From Fistulifera solaris (lineage: Eukaryota; Bacillariophyta; Bacillariophyceae; Naviculales; Stauroneidaceae): DNA of 64,000 nt. Under the pieces are notes generated by a model, which ran no database searches, was not told where the DNA came from, and was given only the letters and a program-made list of their open reading frames with translations. The stretch spans positions 372,001 through 436,000 of the forward strand of contig AP026131.1 of assembly GCA_030295235.1 (NCBI GenBank), given 5' to 3'. Below, in pieces: positions 9,971-19,623 of the stretch; position 1 is the stretch's first letter; each line of letters opens with the position of its first letter. The position numbers were made by a program, and so were the translations under genes.

Positions 9971-11140
9971 ATGGCACCAAATAGTTTTACATTAAAGCAG
10001 CCGAGCAAGCAGCGTCAAGTGGGCTCATTGCGATGGTTCGTGGGCATGCTCATGGCGTCCACGTTCTCCATGGTCTATTTCGTGGCGCCATTTTACATGT
10101 TGACCGCGGCTGCTCTACTTCTTGCTGCTCCAACAAGTGCATTCACATGGGTTTATATAATGCCTATACTGGTATCTGCTTTAGTGAAGCCCCTGCCGAT
10201 GCCGTTTGTCCTGCGCTGGTTGCGACCGATGGTCGACTATTTCGATTACGAAGAAATCGTGGAATCGTCGCCTATCAATGTTCGCGAAGAAATTTTGTTG
10301 AAGGGAAAGAACTATTTATGTGTATTTCAGCCACATGGAGCTTTGTCGTTCACCGGAATTGTTTCTGCAGTGACCGCGGAACCGGCCTTTCAAGGTACGA
10401 TCGTGTGTGACTACAGACTAAAATAATAGTCTGACGACCTGCTGCTGCTGCTTTTATTACAAGTTTTCACGTTAAGGCTCTCATACTGTTGCTCAAACTC
10501 ATTCAGGAACTATGCCCACTGCGGTGGCCGATGCGGTTTTGTTGACACCGATTGTGAAACATGTGCTAGGGATTTTTGGAATTATTTCGGCGTCGAAACG
10601 AAGCATGCAACGCGCTTTGAAAAGGCCGGGACCCGAGGGCTGCGTTGTGCTCTACGTGGGAGGTATGGCGGAGCTGTTCTTGAGCTGCGAGAATAACGAA
10701 AAGCTTTATTTGATGAAACGAAAAGGATTCATCAAGCTTGCCTTGCAAGAAGGTGTCGACGTTGTTCCAATTTACTTGTTTGGTAACACCACAGTACTTT
10801 CCGTGCTCAAGAAGGGGGCTCTGGCTATGATATCTCGAAAGCTTCAGGTGTCGTTAACTTACATTTGGGGAAAGTGGGGACTACCCATTCCACGCGACTG
10901 CAAGGTGAGTTTTTTTTATAGTGGTGTTTGAAAATCTCTTACAGATCACGGCTCATGATATTGTTATTCCAGCTTTTGTACGTCAGTGGACAACCTTTGG
11001 GAATGCCAAAGATTGAAAACCCAACCCAACAAGATATTGATAAATGGCATGCGAAATATTGTAGCGAGGTCAAGCGGTTGTTCGACACGTACAAAGATCG
11101 TGTGCCCGAATACAAAGACAAACAACTTGAGATTGTGTGA
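9971..11140 (+). CDS. DGAT2: diacylglycerol acyltransferase type 2
   Basis: DGAT2 makes triacylglycerol from diacylglycerol and acyl-CoA at the ER. Three exons join in frame: 9971-10394, 10507-10904 and 10973-11140, with GT-AG introns of 112 and 68 nt, giving 329 residues. N-terminal hydrophobic segments (about 20-65) are followed by the active-site motif, here FQPHG instead of the common HPHG. Then come YVGGMAELF, RKGFIKLALQEGVDVVPIYLFGN and the C-terminal GQPLGMPKIENPTQQDIDKWH. The second acceptor was chosen because only it restores LLYVSGQPLG after the conserved lysine. Diatoms carry several DGAT2 paralogues, and which one this is cannot be told from sequence alone. Confidence 0.9.
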
Positions 11141-11488
11141 TTTCTTACAATAAAGATACTTTTTAACGTTTTAACTCTTACCCATTATCTCACATTAGTT
11201 ACATTCTTGTAAGTGCGAAAGCATTCATCTTTTATCGTGCATACCAGTAATAGCAGTGCCCTAGTTTCACGGAACTGTCTTCGATCGTACCGGTACCGGT
11301 ACCTGTTTCCACATTGAGGAATTGAGAACGCCGCGGACGAGAAAAAAAAGATCGCGACAGAGCGACAGAGCACTTCATCCATTCATCGTCCCTTTCCTTC
11401 ACAAGAGACGGATTCTGATACGAGCTTGACTTAAGAGTAGCTCTTTGCATATTGTCCTGTATATCAGCAATACCAGGTACTCATAACC
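11141..11488. other. intergenic, promoter side of the isochorismatase gene
   Basis: No gene is seen. The stretch contains a GTACCGGTACCGGTACC run at about 11288-11304, a word that recurs in several other gene flanks of this window. Confidence 0.5.
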
Positions 11489-12333
11489 ATGACTACGCTG
11501 CTCATTATTGATGCGCAAAAGACTTTCATCCCGGAGGAAACTTGGCCATTCCTACAGCAAATCAAGACGCCGTTCGTATTGCTCGATTGATTCGTGAGCG
11601 CGGCGAGTCTATTGACCGAATCGTAGCGACATTGGATACTCACCAAAAACTTCACATCGCTCATCAGTGGTTCTGGGAAGAGCGCCCCGCACCCTTTACG
11701 ATTATTTCGGCTCAAGATATTGCTGACGGCAAATACAATCCACGCGCATCGATTCGATTATCGAAATCTTTGTTGGACCCGGCTGTTTTTGAAGAAAGCA
11801 GTAAAGTCTTCGATGAAAAAGGTGAAATTGATGCTCGAAAGTATGCCCTGGAATATACGAGACGTCTGGAAGAACGAGGAAGGTTTCAACTTTGTATTTG
11901 GCCCGAACATTGTTTGATCGGCTCTCCGGGCCATGGTCTTGTGGACGTAATATCAGAAGCATTACACGGATGGTCAGAGCAGACCGGTCGGTCTGTCGAA
12001 TGGATTCTCAAAGGTCAAAACTTACTTACCGAAATGTATTCCGCGCTCGAGGCCGATGTGCCCGTCTCGGTGGATTCTTCATTTAACCACAACTTTCACC
12101 AAAAGTTACTCGAGTCCGAGAAGTTGGTTGTTTGCGGGCAAGCAATGAGTCACTGCGTTAACTATACGGTCCGAGATATTGTTTTACATTGGCCTGTGGA
12201 TGAAATGTCGAAGATCATCGTCCTCACGGATTGTGCTTCCGCGGTGCCAGGTTTTGAAGAGGCTGCTCTGAGTTTCCAAAAGGATATGGAGAGTATAGGA
12301 GTTCAGTTAAAGATGTCAACGGATGAATTTTGA
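11489..12333 (+). CDS. isochorismatase-fold cysteine hydrolase, nicotinamidase-like
   Basis: The fold and catalytic triad are visible: Asp8 in LLIIDAQK, Lys near 174 in ILKGQN, and Cys near 223 in SHCVNYTVRD. The nicotinamidase-like WPEHCLIGSPGHGL and LDTHQKLHIAHQWFW carry candidate metal and substrate ligands. The main open frame lacks the N-terminal strand. That strand (MTTLLIIDAQK) is encoded immediately upstream in another frame. One additional A in the A4 run at 11517-11520 joins them and gives the family-typical DFHPGGNLAIP, so I place the start at ATG 11489 (281 residues). Nicotinamidases feed NAD salvage, but relatives act on other amides, so the substrate is uncertain. Confidence 0.8.
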
Positions 12334-13475
12334 GGCTTAGGTGCTTCCATTTCGCGATCTGAATACTGTGGAAAGGGTTTTGTTTTTTCATGCACAACAG
12401 AGGCTCTTTATCGACCTTATGCGCACATGGATCTGGTACTGTATAGAGGGATGTCTGCTAAAAATAAAAGCCACTTGCCACCTTTGAAAAGTATGTCGGC
12501 TGTCTATCTGTTTATAAATACGTTACTTCTTGAAGTGTCGATACACAGAATTTCTGGCTGACACAAAAGCACGGATCTAACATGTTGTAATTCTAACGTT
12601 CACAGCATTCTGACAAGATCCAAAACACCGATTCCAGAATATCTGGAACGCCCACGAAATGTCTGTTTGGACTCAAAACAACTGGTCCAGAATTTCTGGA
12701 CCAGACCCACAGAATTTCTGGCTGACACAAAAACTGGATTCCAGAATTTCTGGAATTTGCACTAACTTGTTGTACTTTCTAAAAACACTAGTTTCCGATT
12801 ATCAGGAATGTTCACAGCATTTCTACATGACACAAAACAACGATTCCAGAATATCTGGAATGTGCACGAAATGTCTGTTTGACTCGAAACAACCGGTCCA
12901 GAATTTCTGGCTGAAACAAAAGCACGCATTCCAGATTTTCTGGAATTTGCACTAACTTGTTGTAATTCGCAAAATACTAATTCCCGAATATCAGGAACGT
13001 TCACAGCATTTTTACAAGATCCAAAACACCGATTCCAGAATATCTGGAATGTCTACCAAATGTCTGTTTTTTACTCGAAACAACTGGTCCAGAATTTCTG
13101 GACCAGACACACAGAATTTCTGGATGACACAAAAGCACGGATTCCAGAATTTCTGGAATTTGCACAAACTTGTTGTAATTTCTCAAAACACTAGTCTAGT
13201 TTCTAGGTCTCTAGTCTACTAGACTATTTTTCTAGACCTTATTTCGCACTGCGACGCGACGCGCACGCGCGCGACACCAGACGACCGTACGTCAGCCGTC
13301 GTCGCCCTACCATGATGGCGATGCCATGAATCTAAACGGTACCGGTACGGTACCTTGTACCTGGTAAACCCATGGCGATGCGATAGAGCTCGCGATCGTC
13401 GTCATCTCACAATTGAAAGACTATACTCGTTACTCGTTACACTTGCTGTTCCTTTTATTTCCTTTACAATTCTCA
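12334..13475. other. intergenic region dominated by a palindrome array
   Basis: No gene is seen. The array at 12548-13165 occupies most of it. The last 300 nt hold GC-rich GCGACGCGCACGCGCGCGAC, a GGTACCGGTACGGTACC run near 13338 and a half copy of the 14190 hairpin (ATGAATCTAAACGG at 13326). The end is the 5' flank of the bL28m gene. Confidence 0.6.
12548..13165. repeat. phased palindrome array (TTCCAGAATWTCTGGAA family)
   Basis: Palindromes of three arm types alternate: GATTCCAGAATATCTGGAA, GGTCCAGAATTTCTGGACC and ACAGAATTTCTGG. Core positions 12635, 12688, 12710, 12742, 12795 and 12847 are spaced 53, 22, 32, 53 and 52 nt. The higher-order unit is about 190-213 nt and about three copies are present. 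The order is the mirror image of the array at 27.6 kb, i.e. the same repeat in inverse orientation. Confidence 0.9.
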
Positions 13476-13931
13476 ATGTTTTCTATATTTAGGCCTCTTG
13501 CTCGAAATTTGAAAGGTTTTGTAAAGCCTATGGCTTGCACCGCAGGCAACGTAGCAATAACGCCGACCATCTCCCCGGTAGTGGATTTGCAACAGCGCTT
13601 CCGCAGCAATCGCTCTCGACGTGGACTGTACGACGGTAAAGATATTCGTTCCGGAAACAGCGTATCATTTAGTATGAAATCGACCAAGCGAAAATTCAAA
13701 CCAAACGTTTTCCTCAAGCGCGTCTATTCTGAAATATTGGACGAGATGGTTCAATTCCATTTGACGACTTCCGCCCTCCGTTCGATTGACAAAGCAGGCG
13801 GATTGGATAACTACCTTATGAAGAACGAGTTCACTGAGGGAGAAGGATTTGAAGTGAAGAGGAAAATCATGAAAAGACTCAAGAATCAAGCCCGATACGA
13901 GCGCAAGGCAGAAGAGAGATCGGCTGCGTAA
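13476..13931 (+). CDS. MRPL28: mitochondrial large-subunit ribosomal protein bL28m
   Basis: The core RSRRGLYDGKDIRSGNSVSF followed by KRKFKPNVFLKRVYSEIL matches bL28, which pairs a basic loop with 23S-like rRNA. The tail TTSALRSIDKAGGLDNYLM is the feature of mitochondrial bL28 (yeast Mrpl24) that bacterial proteins lack. The N-terminus MFSIFRPLARNLKGFVKP is basic and acid-free, fitting a mitochondrial presequence. The ATG at 13476 is chosen; an alternative is MACTAGN a few codons on, if CTATATTTAG just before RPLA is a splice acceptor of a 5' intron. About 151 residues, single exon as read. Confidence 0.85.
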   Translation: MFSIFRPLARNLKGFVKPMACTAGNVAITPTISPVVDLQQRFRSNRSRRGLYDGKDIRSGNSVSFSMKSTKRKFKPNVFLKRVYSEILDEMVQFHLTTSALRSIDKAGGLDNYLMKNEFTEGEGFEVKRKIMKRLKNQARYERKAEERSAA

Positions 13932-14189
13932 AATTATCAAAGATATCTAGGCGGCCATTGCAGTTTCTTTCAGTTCAGTTGCTCTTCTTAGACTGTCTTA
14001 ACATGCCAGCTACCGTAGTTTCCGTGTAGACTGAGTGCTTGTCTCGAATTCACTGATTCACAGACTGTGGATTCAGATGTCTTCTATTTTGAAACCCAGG
14101 CACACAGTCACCGTTTGATAGACCTCTCGAAATAGTTTAATTATCTTCATGTTTGTCCTGTCGTTATTGATGTTGTTGTCGGAAGTTAC

Positions 14190-14220
14190 ATGAATCTAAA
14201 CGGTAAACGTTTAGATTCAT
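14190..14220. repeat. 31-nt perfect hairpin flanked by 8-nt direct repeats
   Basis: Arms ATGAATCTAAACG (14190-14202) and CGTTTAGATTCAT (14208-14220) surround the loop GTAAA. GGAAGTTA occurs at 14181-14188 and again at 14221-14228, like a target-site duplication. A single arm, ATGAATCTAAACGG, is present at 13326-13339. Confidence 0.85.
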
Positions 14221-14506
14221 GGAAGTTATTTCAAGACACTGATCGCACGGAATTTCTGTTTCTCAAAAGCATCAGCCAGACTTTCTGGTAACGCAAATAC
14301 ATCTCCTACAGAGTTTCTCTGTGTCACAAAATGCACTTCCAGATTTTCTGGTCAGACAGACACATTTCAAACAGAATATTTCTGTCTTAATCACCCAGAT
14401 TTTCTGTTAACCCTACAGACCAAAGTTAATGATAACCTTACTGCAGACTGAAAGGTGCGTCGAAGATTCATTTCATCCACTTCGTCATTCATCTTTCATG
14501 TTGGAA

Positions 14507-14516
14507 TATATATAAA
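14507..14516 (+). promoter_or_regulatory. candidate TATA element
   Basis: TATATATAAA lies 44 nt before the ATG of the nitrilase-like gene. Distance and sequence fit a TATA box with a short leader, but diatom core promoters are variable, so this is only a candidate. Confidence 0.3.
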
Positions 14517-14559
14517 TGTCAACGTGATGCTCTGTTGTATCTAAAAGAAAGTCAACAAT

Positions 14560-16017
14560 ATGCCTTCTGAAGAGGACCCGCTTTTACCCACCCAAGGAAC
14601 GGAGGCGCCGGATGAGCTACGTAGCAACAGCAAGTACGCCATCTTTCGTTCTGTCGGCATTGCACTTGTCTTCGGATCGCTTCTTGTTCTAGGATTCTTT
14701 GCCATTCGAAAGGAATTTGTACCCAAAATCTGGCAAAGAACAAAGAATAGTTATTATGAAAATGACGCTCTAGAGATGGAAGATGACGAATACAAAGGTC
14801 GCTACACTGCAACGCAATTCATCAGTTTCACCATCAACACAATGGGCGGTTCGGCCGAACATGGCGAATGCGAAGGCCTGGATGTTGACCCTAAATCAGG
14901 GCTCTGTTACTTGGGAAACAAGAACATCACCAAAGACGTACTTCATCGCTTTAGAATCATTGAAGAGTCGTTACGGAAGCTCGTCGATCATTCACGGACG
15001 AAGAACAGTAAAATCGACCCAAGTCCCAAAGTTTTGAAGATATTCATGGTGCCCGAGTTCTTCTTTCGCGGTCCCAACGGAGCCTACTCTGTCGAGGATA
15101 TGAGAGATGATCAGGTCGATGACTCCAAGGATGGCGTTCTTATTCAAGCATCCGATCGGATGCGGGCTTTTATCGCGGACGATGCCTTCCAAGATTTTCT
15201 GTTTGTCTTTGGCACAACAATCATTGCCCAGTCACTCGACAACAACCCCGAAGATAATATCGACTCAGAGAAACCATGGATGACCAACAACACGAAAGGG
15301 GATCAGGTTCTGTATTACAATTTCGCTCCCGTTGCAAAGGGTGGCAGAGGGCACAATCACCACTATTTGTTTCAGAAGAAGTACATTAGTGGAGTTGACT
15401 TTTTGTCGCGAACCAAGCTACCCAATCCACGCGATTCGCATGTCAGTCGATACGCTGATCCTTGGGAAGAGCTGGAAAAGACATTAGCACTTCGGGGAAC
15501 GACGATTGTCGACAAGAACATTATTGAATTGGATGGTATTCGGATCGGTTTGGAGATATGCCTCGATCACCGGATCGGGGTACTCTGGAATACCATCACG
15601 AGTGAGCGGCATCCTCATTTGGTTGATGTTCAACTCATTACTAGTGCCGGAATGTCGATTCAACGAGGGCCCAATCCGATTGTGCCCGGTGGGGTTGTTT
15701 ATCTTACCGATGGTGGTGCATCCTCTGCTGCCTGTGTCCGAACAAGCAGTGCTCCCTTTGATCCTGAAATAATTTGTCGACAGAAACCTGACGGGCTGAA
15801 ACATGTTCCGGTGGGAGGTCCAGGTTATAGTAATTTCATCGAACTCGCTGGCTGCCTCGACCTGGAGAACACCACTCTTCTACACTATTACTACAGCATC
15901 TATCAAGACCAAGGGTGTGCTTACACGTTAAAAACCTACGGAATTGACGTGATAGATGATTTGAAATTCTATCCTCCGAGCCTAGAGATCTATCCTACGG
16001 TTGATCTTCCCCTTTGA
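14560..16017 (+). CDS. membrane-anchored nitrilase-superfamily protein
   Basis: After a short acidic cytosolic head with a dileucine-like EEDPLLPT, one membrane segment lies at about residues 28-48 (SVGIALVFGSLLVLGFFAI). The remaining 430 residues would be lumenal or extracellular. The nitrilase triad is present: Glu166 in VPEFFFRGPNGAYS, Lys near 272 in FQKKYISGVDF, and Cys334 in RIGLEICLDH. Long inserts separate these and the domain is more diverged than plant nitrilases or amidases. Family enzymes cleave C-N bonds of nitriles or amides, or condense them; the substrate here is unknown. The start is the ATG at 14560, preceded by a TATA-like element. Single exon of 485 residues with several Cys in the C-terminal part. 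Confidence 0.75.
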   Translation: MPSEEDPLLPTQGTEAPDELRSNSKYAIFRSVGIALVFGSLLVLGFFAIRKEFVPKIWQRTKNSYYENDALEMEDDEYKGRYTATQFISFTINTMGGSAEHGECEGLDVDPKSGLCYLGNKNITKDVLHRFRIIEESLRKLVDHSRTKNSKIDPSPKVLKIFMVPEFFFRGPNGAYSVEDMRDDQVDDSKDGVLIQASDRMRAFIADDAFQDFLFVFGTTIIAQSLDNNPEDNIDSEKPWMTNNTKGDQVLYYNFAPVAKGGRGHNHHYLFQKKYISGVDFLSRTKLPNPRDSHVSRYADPWEELEKTLALRGTTIVDKNIIELDGIRIGLEICLDHRIGVLWNTITSERHPHLVDVQLITSAGMSIQRGPNPIVPGGVVYLTDGGASSAACVRTSSAPFDPEIICRQKPDGLKHVPVGGPGYSNFIELAGCLDLENTTLLHYYYSIYQDQGCAYTLKTYGIDVIDDLKFYPPSLEIYPTVDLPL

Positions 16018-16436
16018 GTTTGTTCTTACAGGATCCTATCGAATGAATATTGATCAGTGCACTACAAATGCCGCCATAGACCATAAAGTTGCGTAAGAAG
16101 CAGAGTAGGTTGAGAATCTCGCGGGACGAAGGAAGCTTAGGTCTGAGGTTGCAGTGCATAATGTCGCCTCACGAACCATGAATTCATGACTGAAATGCAG
16201 TCGTGGAAAAAGTCGTCTTCACTTTGCGTTATAGTAAACGAACGTAACCTTATTTATATTGTACCTGCTAGAAAACGATATTGATGCAGTATGTTCTTGT
16301 TTTATTACAAGTATACGGAGTACCGGTAAGGTCTTACATATTTTTGCGATGCGCGATGAGCTGGTTTATTTTCATTCTCATTATACATTTTGGTCACTTG
16401 TTGCTGTTGTACTGTGCCCGATTCTTGAAATCTGAA
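16018..16436. other. intergenic with a dispersed hairpin element
   Basis: No gene is seen. A minus-strand copy of the dispersed hairpin element is at 16185-16234: GACTGAAATGCAGTC, then CACTTTGCGTTATAG about 20 nt later. The frame of the next gene is open through the second half, but I see no reason to extend the protein that far. Confidence 0.5.
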
Positions 16437-17183
16437 ATGAGATTTGCATTACCCTTGTTGGCTACGCTCTCCTCGGTTGCTGCTAGACCTTACAACGTTT
16501 CTGCCTTTGCGGTCTCGGGCAACGGATCTGCTCGACAAGTATACAATTTATCCAACAACAAAATGATGATCGATCCGGATTACCCAGGAACGGCTGTAGA
16601 ACGAATGACGAATGTGCGTGAACGAGTAGCATCGTTGAGTGCGGACGATTTGAACGCCAGTTGGCCGAATGTGCGTCGAAAGATTTTGTGGGCCGGTGGT
16701 TTGCGTGATTTACCCGATGCTGTTCCTGGTCAAGGCTATACAGGCCATTCCTTCAATGATTTCAATCATGTTGATTTGACTTGTATGATCGATCAAGCCT
16801 CGGATAATGAGAATGACGGATCGGTCAAAGGTATTGCGATTGGCAACCGACTCGGGAATGGCATCCGTGTTGCTTCCTTGCCGGAATTGGGTCCAGGTGG
16901 TTCCTGGTCGACTTGCGCTCTCGGTTGCAACAAAGATCCTCCACAAGATGTTGCACACATTCAATTTCAAGCACGAATAGCCTTCAAGTTGGTGTGGGTA
17001 CCGAACGAAAACTTTGATACATTTGTTCTCGTCGATGACGATGGAAATCTGTTAGCACAAGGCAAGCCCAGTGGAGGCGAATTACCATCCTTGCGCGAAC
17101 GACAAATGAATTATCGCATTGTGGCTGGTTCGAAATACGCCAAGGCGGCCGATCTAATTGCCAGTAAAGCAGCATCTGAATAG
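16437..17183 (+). CDS. secreted or plastid-targeted protein of unknown function
   Basis: I do not recognise the family. With the ATG at 16437 the protein is 248 residues and begins MRFALPLLATLSSVAARPYN, a good signal peptide, followed by VSAFAVSG. SA/FA with a Phe right after the predicted cleavage site resembles the diatom plastid-import motif, so a plastid location is possible. The mature part has WPNVRRKILWAGGLRDLPDA, a His/Asp patch (GYTGHSFNDFNHVDLTCM), a second Cys pair (STCALGCNKDPP) and IAFKLVWVPNENFDTFVLVDDDGN near the end. An in-frame upstream extension to 16281 (extra hydrophobic segments) is possible but less likely. Single exon. Confidence 0.65.
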   Translation: MRFALPLLATLSSVAARPYNVSAFAVSGNGSARQVYNLSNNKMMIDPDYPGTAVERMTNVRERVASLSADDLNASWPNVRRKILWAGGLRDLPDAVPGQGYTGHSFNDFNHVDLTCMIDQASDNENDGSVKGIAIGNRLGNGIRVASLPELGPGGSWSTCALGCNKDPPQDVAHIQFQARIAFKLVWVPNENFDTFVLVDDDGNLLAQGKPSGGELPSLRERQMNYRIVAGSKYAKAADLIASKAASE

Positions 17184-17271
17184 GTAAACATTTCAATTAC
17201 AACCTTATTCACAAATTGATCATTAGCCTTTCAACGATATTATGAAGACGCAGCTGCAGATGTAAAACCCA

Positions 17272-18696
17272 TTAACGGTAATGAAGAAACGCGTTGCCAG
17301 TGCTAGTTGACTGACCGTTAGCAACAACTTTCATCTTGAGCGGCGGTTCCGATGAACCGCCCGTCACCATGATGCGCAGCAAGGATTCGACTCCCTGGAA
17401 GGCTGGGTCGTAAGACCATTCGTGCTTATCACCGTTCAAGTACAGAACGGGCATTTGATTGTTCAATTCTTGCGAAAGGAATGTATCGAGGGGACCGAAG
17501 AAGTGGAAATGTGCCGAAGTAGGATTGGCGTGACCAAATATGACGACACGACCGGTTTCACCAATCGTGGCACTGTATTGACGGATCAGCGCTTTGGTCC
17601 ACTCCACTTCTTCCGTCAAGCGCACTTCCCACTCCAAAGCGTCGTGAACGGGTAGGCCCACAATGTTCAGGCCAACAAAGAGCGTCTTCTTGTTGACAAA
17701 AGCAAAGTTATACGCTCGCCCCGGCTGTCGCACCACATCAAAGGTGTGATTCCAGTACCGTTTATCAAACTCGAGAAAATGCTTCTTCCAAAAGCCCAGC
17801 CCTTCTTCGGGATTGGAGCAATCGATCCACTCGTTGTCACCAATAATCACAAAGACGGGTACGGGCGATTGCTTGAAAATATCGGCCGCCAAGATAAACT
17901 CCTCTTCGAGACACAACGGGTTGTTCACGTCGTAGTTGCGAAGATCACCCACGTGAATGACAAATTCCGCATCCGAGGGAATGTTTCTAATTTGCACTTC
18001 AATTTCTTCCGCTTGTTGTGTCGAATACGGAACATCACCAATCGCATAAAAGGTGGTGACATGATCCGTAACTCCCAAATCAATTTTTGGGAATACAGGG
18101 TCCGACAAAGTCGGTAATGAAGGAGCCGTAGTCGCGAGAAATGTCGGTAAGCTCGACGCCGCTATTGATGGAGACAAAGACTCTTGAAGCGGAGGCTTGG
18201 ATGTTAATTCTGTCGCCAAAGAAGGAGCTTTGGAAGGTAATGTGGGAAATATTGTGGGGCGTGGACTGGATCTCGAGTCCACCGGAGCCACGGGGAGTTT
18301 TTCCGGTTCCGTCTCGGCTTGTTTCGGTGCTGGAGCTGGCGTTGCCACCAAACTCGCCGAGTTTTCTTCGCTTTTCGAATACACCATAAAGTAATAGACG
18401 GCGCCTCCGCCACCCGCAAGAAGAAGAAGAGCCAGTAATGCAATAACGGTCCGTTGTAAACAGAAACAACCACCTGATTTTGTTCGTTCCTGTGGGTTGA
18501 TGTCCGTTGCGGAGGAATTATCCGATGATGTCTCTAGTGTGCTATCACGTTGCTGCAAAGTACTCTTTTGACTAGCCACTGCTAAAGTAGCTGGTCGGTA
18601 TTCTGTTGCTCCGAGTCGATTACTCGACATGGCCGTTTGTGATGTAGAGAGCTGTTGCCGTTGCGGACCTCGTGTTACAACGTCGAGTTGATGCAT
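17272..18696 (-). CDS. membrane-anchored calcineurin-like metallophosphoesterase
   Basis: The metallophosphatase motifs occur in order over the last 260 residues: AIGDVPYS, HVGDLRNYD, IIGDNEWIDC, IFGHANPTSAHFH and LNGDKHEW. These supply Asp, Asn and His ligands for a two-metal centre that hydrolyses phosphate esters. Before them lie a Ser/Thr/Gln-rich cytosolic stretch, one membrane helix (about residues 86-108, VIALLALLLLAGGGGAVYYF) and a Pro/Ser-rich stalk, so the enzyme domain faces outside or the lumen. ATG at 18696 gives 474 residues. The same frame is open about 65 codons further upstream without an ATG, and another frame there starts with ATG at 18892. An extended N-terminus with a missed base or intron is therefore possible. 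Confidence 0.8.
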   Translation of the reverse strand: MHQLDVVTRGPQRQQLSTSQTAMSSNRLGATEYRPATLAVASQKSTLQQRDSTLETSSDNSSATDINPQERTKSGGCFCLQRTVIALLALLLLAGGGGAVYYFMVYSKSEENSASLVATPAPAPKQAETEPEKLPVAPVDSRSSPRPTIFPTLPSKAPSLATELTSKPPLQESLSPSIAASSLPTFLATTAPSLPTLSDPVFPKIDLGVTDHVTTFYAIGDVPYSTQQAEEIEVQIRNIPSDAEFVIHVGDLRNYDVNNPLCLEEEFILAADIFKQSPVPVFVIIGDNEWIDCSNPEEGLGFWKKHFLEFDKRYWNHTFDVVRQPGRAYNFAFVNKKTLFVGLNIVGLPVHDALEWEVRLTEEVEWTKALIRQYSATIGETGRVVIFGHANPTSAHFHFFGPLDTFLSQELNNQMPVLYLNGDKHEWSYDPAFQGVESLLRIMVTGGSSEPPLKMKVVANGQSTSTGNAFLHYR

Positions 18697-18892
18697 ATCA
18701 TTGAGGATCTGTCGCTGTGAGGTTGTAGACCGAACTGCCGTTCGATTGAGTGCTTCTGTAACTATTCGTGTCTGTAGAGCTGATTGCGTTTTCCATTCCG
18801 CCGGCGTTGAGCGCTTCCATGGTCGTCCACGGCTTTCGCGCAGTTGTCTCTGTTCGAGGAGCTGTTCGACCTTGCTGTGTATCGTTTTTCAT

Positions 18893-19623
18893 TGTCGTAT
18901 TGTCTCGGTTTCTCTGTTAATTTACAGTATCAAACACAATTTCTGAGTTCCGTGACCGTGATCCTATCACAATGATGATGATTATTTATGCAAGATAGCT
19001 CCTCCAAGGACGTTCGTTGGTTTTCAACGAAAGGAGCACGCGGGAGTGTGACGAGAGTGAATCTCCGTGCTCCGCAAAACGGATCGGATTGCGGTCGTTG
19101 GTCGAGCTGGCAGGGGAGAAAAAAACGCCCATGTCGTGCCAAAATTCAAACTTTAACAAGGAATTCATAGTGGAAAGTAGCCTATCTTGTTTTGTTAGAA
19201 AAATTCTGTTTCTATTTCCTATGTAAGGAACACGAAAGTCGAGCCAGCCAGGTAGGTGTAATCGTTTTAAACCGACCAACGGTACTGGGTTGATACAAAA
19301 CTGTACACACCAAAATTCATGTTTTGTCGAGTTTGGAGGAGTTTCGGGAAAGGATGCAGGATGCTCTTGCACGAATGCCGCGCACCTCCAGTACAGTACT
19401 GTAAGGTTACTCCGAGTCGTCCGGCGCGTGGACGAGCGAAAACCTTGTCTTTATAATCCTTAGTTTTCGTGACTCCAGCTAGGTTGTTGCACACTCTCAT
19501 GGCAAGCCACAGTATTATCAAAGCGTGTACAACGACGGCTCGCACGAGCACCTACGATTGAATCAATGGATACTTGCGAAGCCCGTCAACTAAATTTTGC
19601 AATTACCTGGTACTCCGTATATT
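18893..19623. other. intergenic between metallophosphoesterase and S49 peptidase
   Basis: About 730 nt with no gene I can support. Overlapping short frames on both strands show no domain or targeting signal. Confidence 0.45.

Larger units (their letters stand above)
13932..14559. other. intergenic, degenerate palindromes and a hairpin
   Basis: No gene is seen. From about 14255 to 14410 there are degenerate relatives of the CCAGAAATTCTGG family (CAGACTTTCTGG, ACAGAGTTTCTCTGT, TTCCAGATTTTCTGG, ACAGAATATTTCTGT). A separate perfect hairpin sits at 14190-14220. Confidence 0.6.

Noticed and set aside
9554-9995. Overlapping plus-strand frames over the 34-nt repeat as a repeat protein
   Set aside because: All three frames are equally open because the unit is not a multiple of three; there is no reason to prefer one.
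12548-13165. CRISPR-like array
   Set aside because: Repeats are interspersed with recurring, not unique, spacers; the host is eukaryotic and there are no cas genes.
18698-18892. Separate small gene ahead of the metallophosphoesterase
   Set aside because: The frame abuts and overlaps the upstream open part of the phosphoesterase frame; it is more likely the true N-terminus read across a missed base or intron, or chance.
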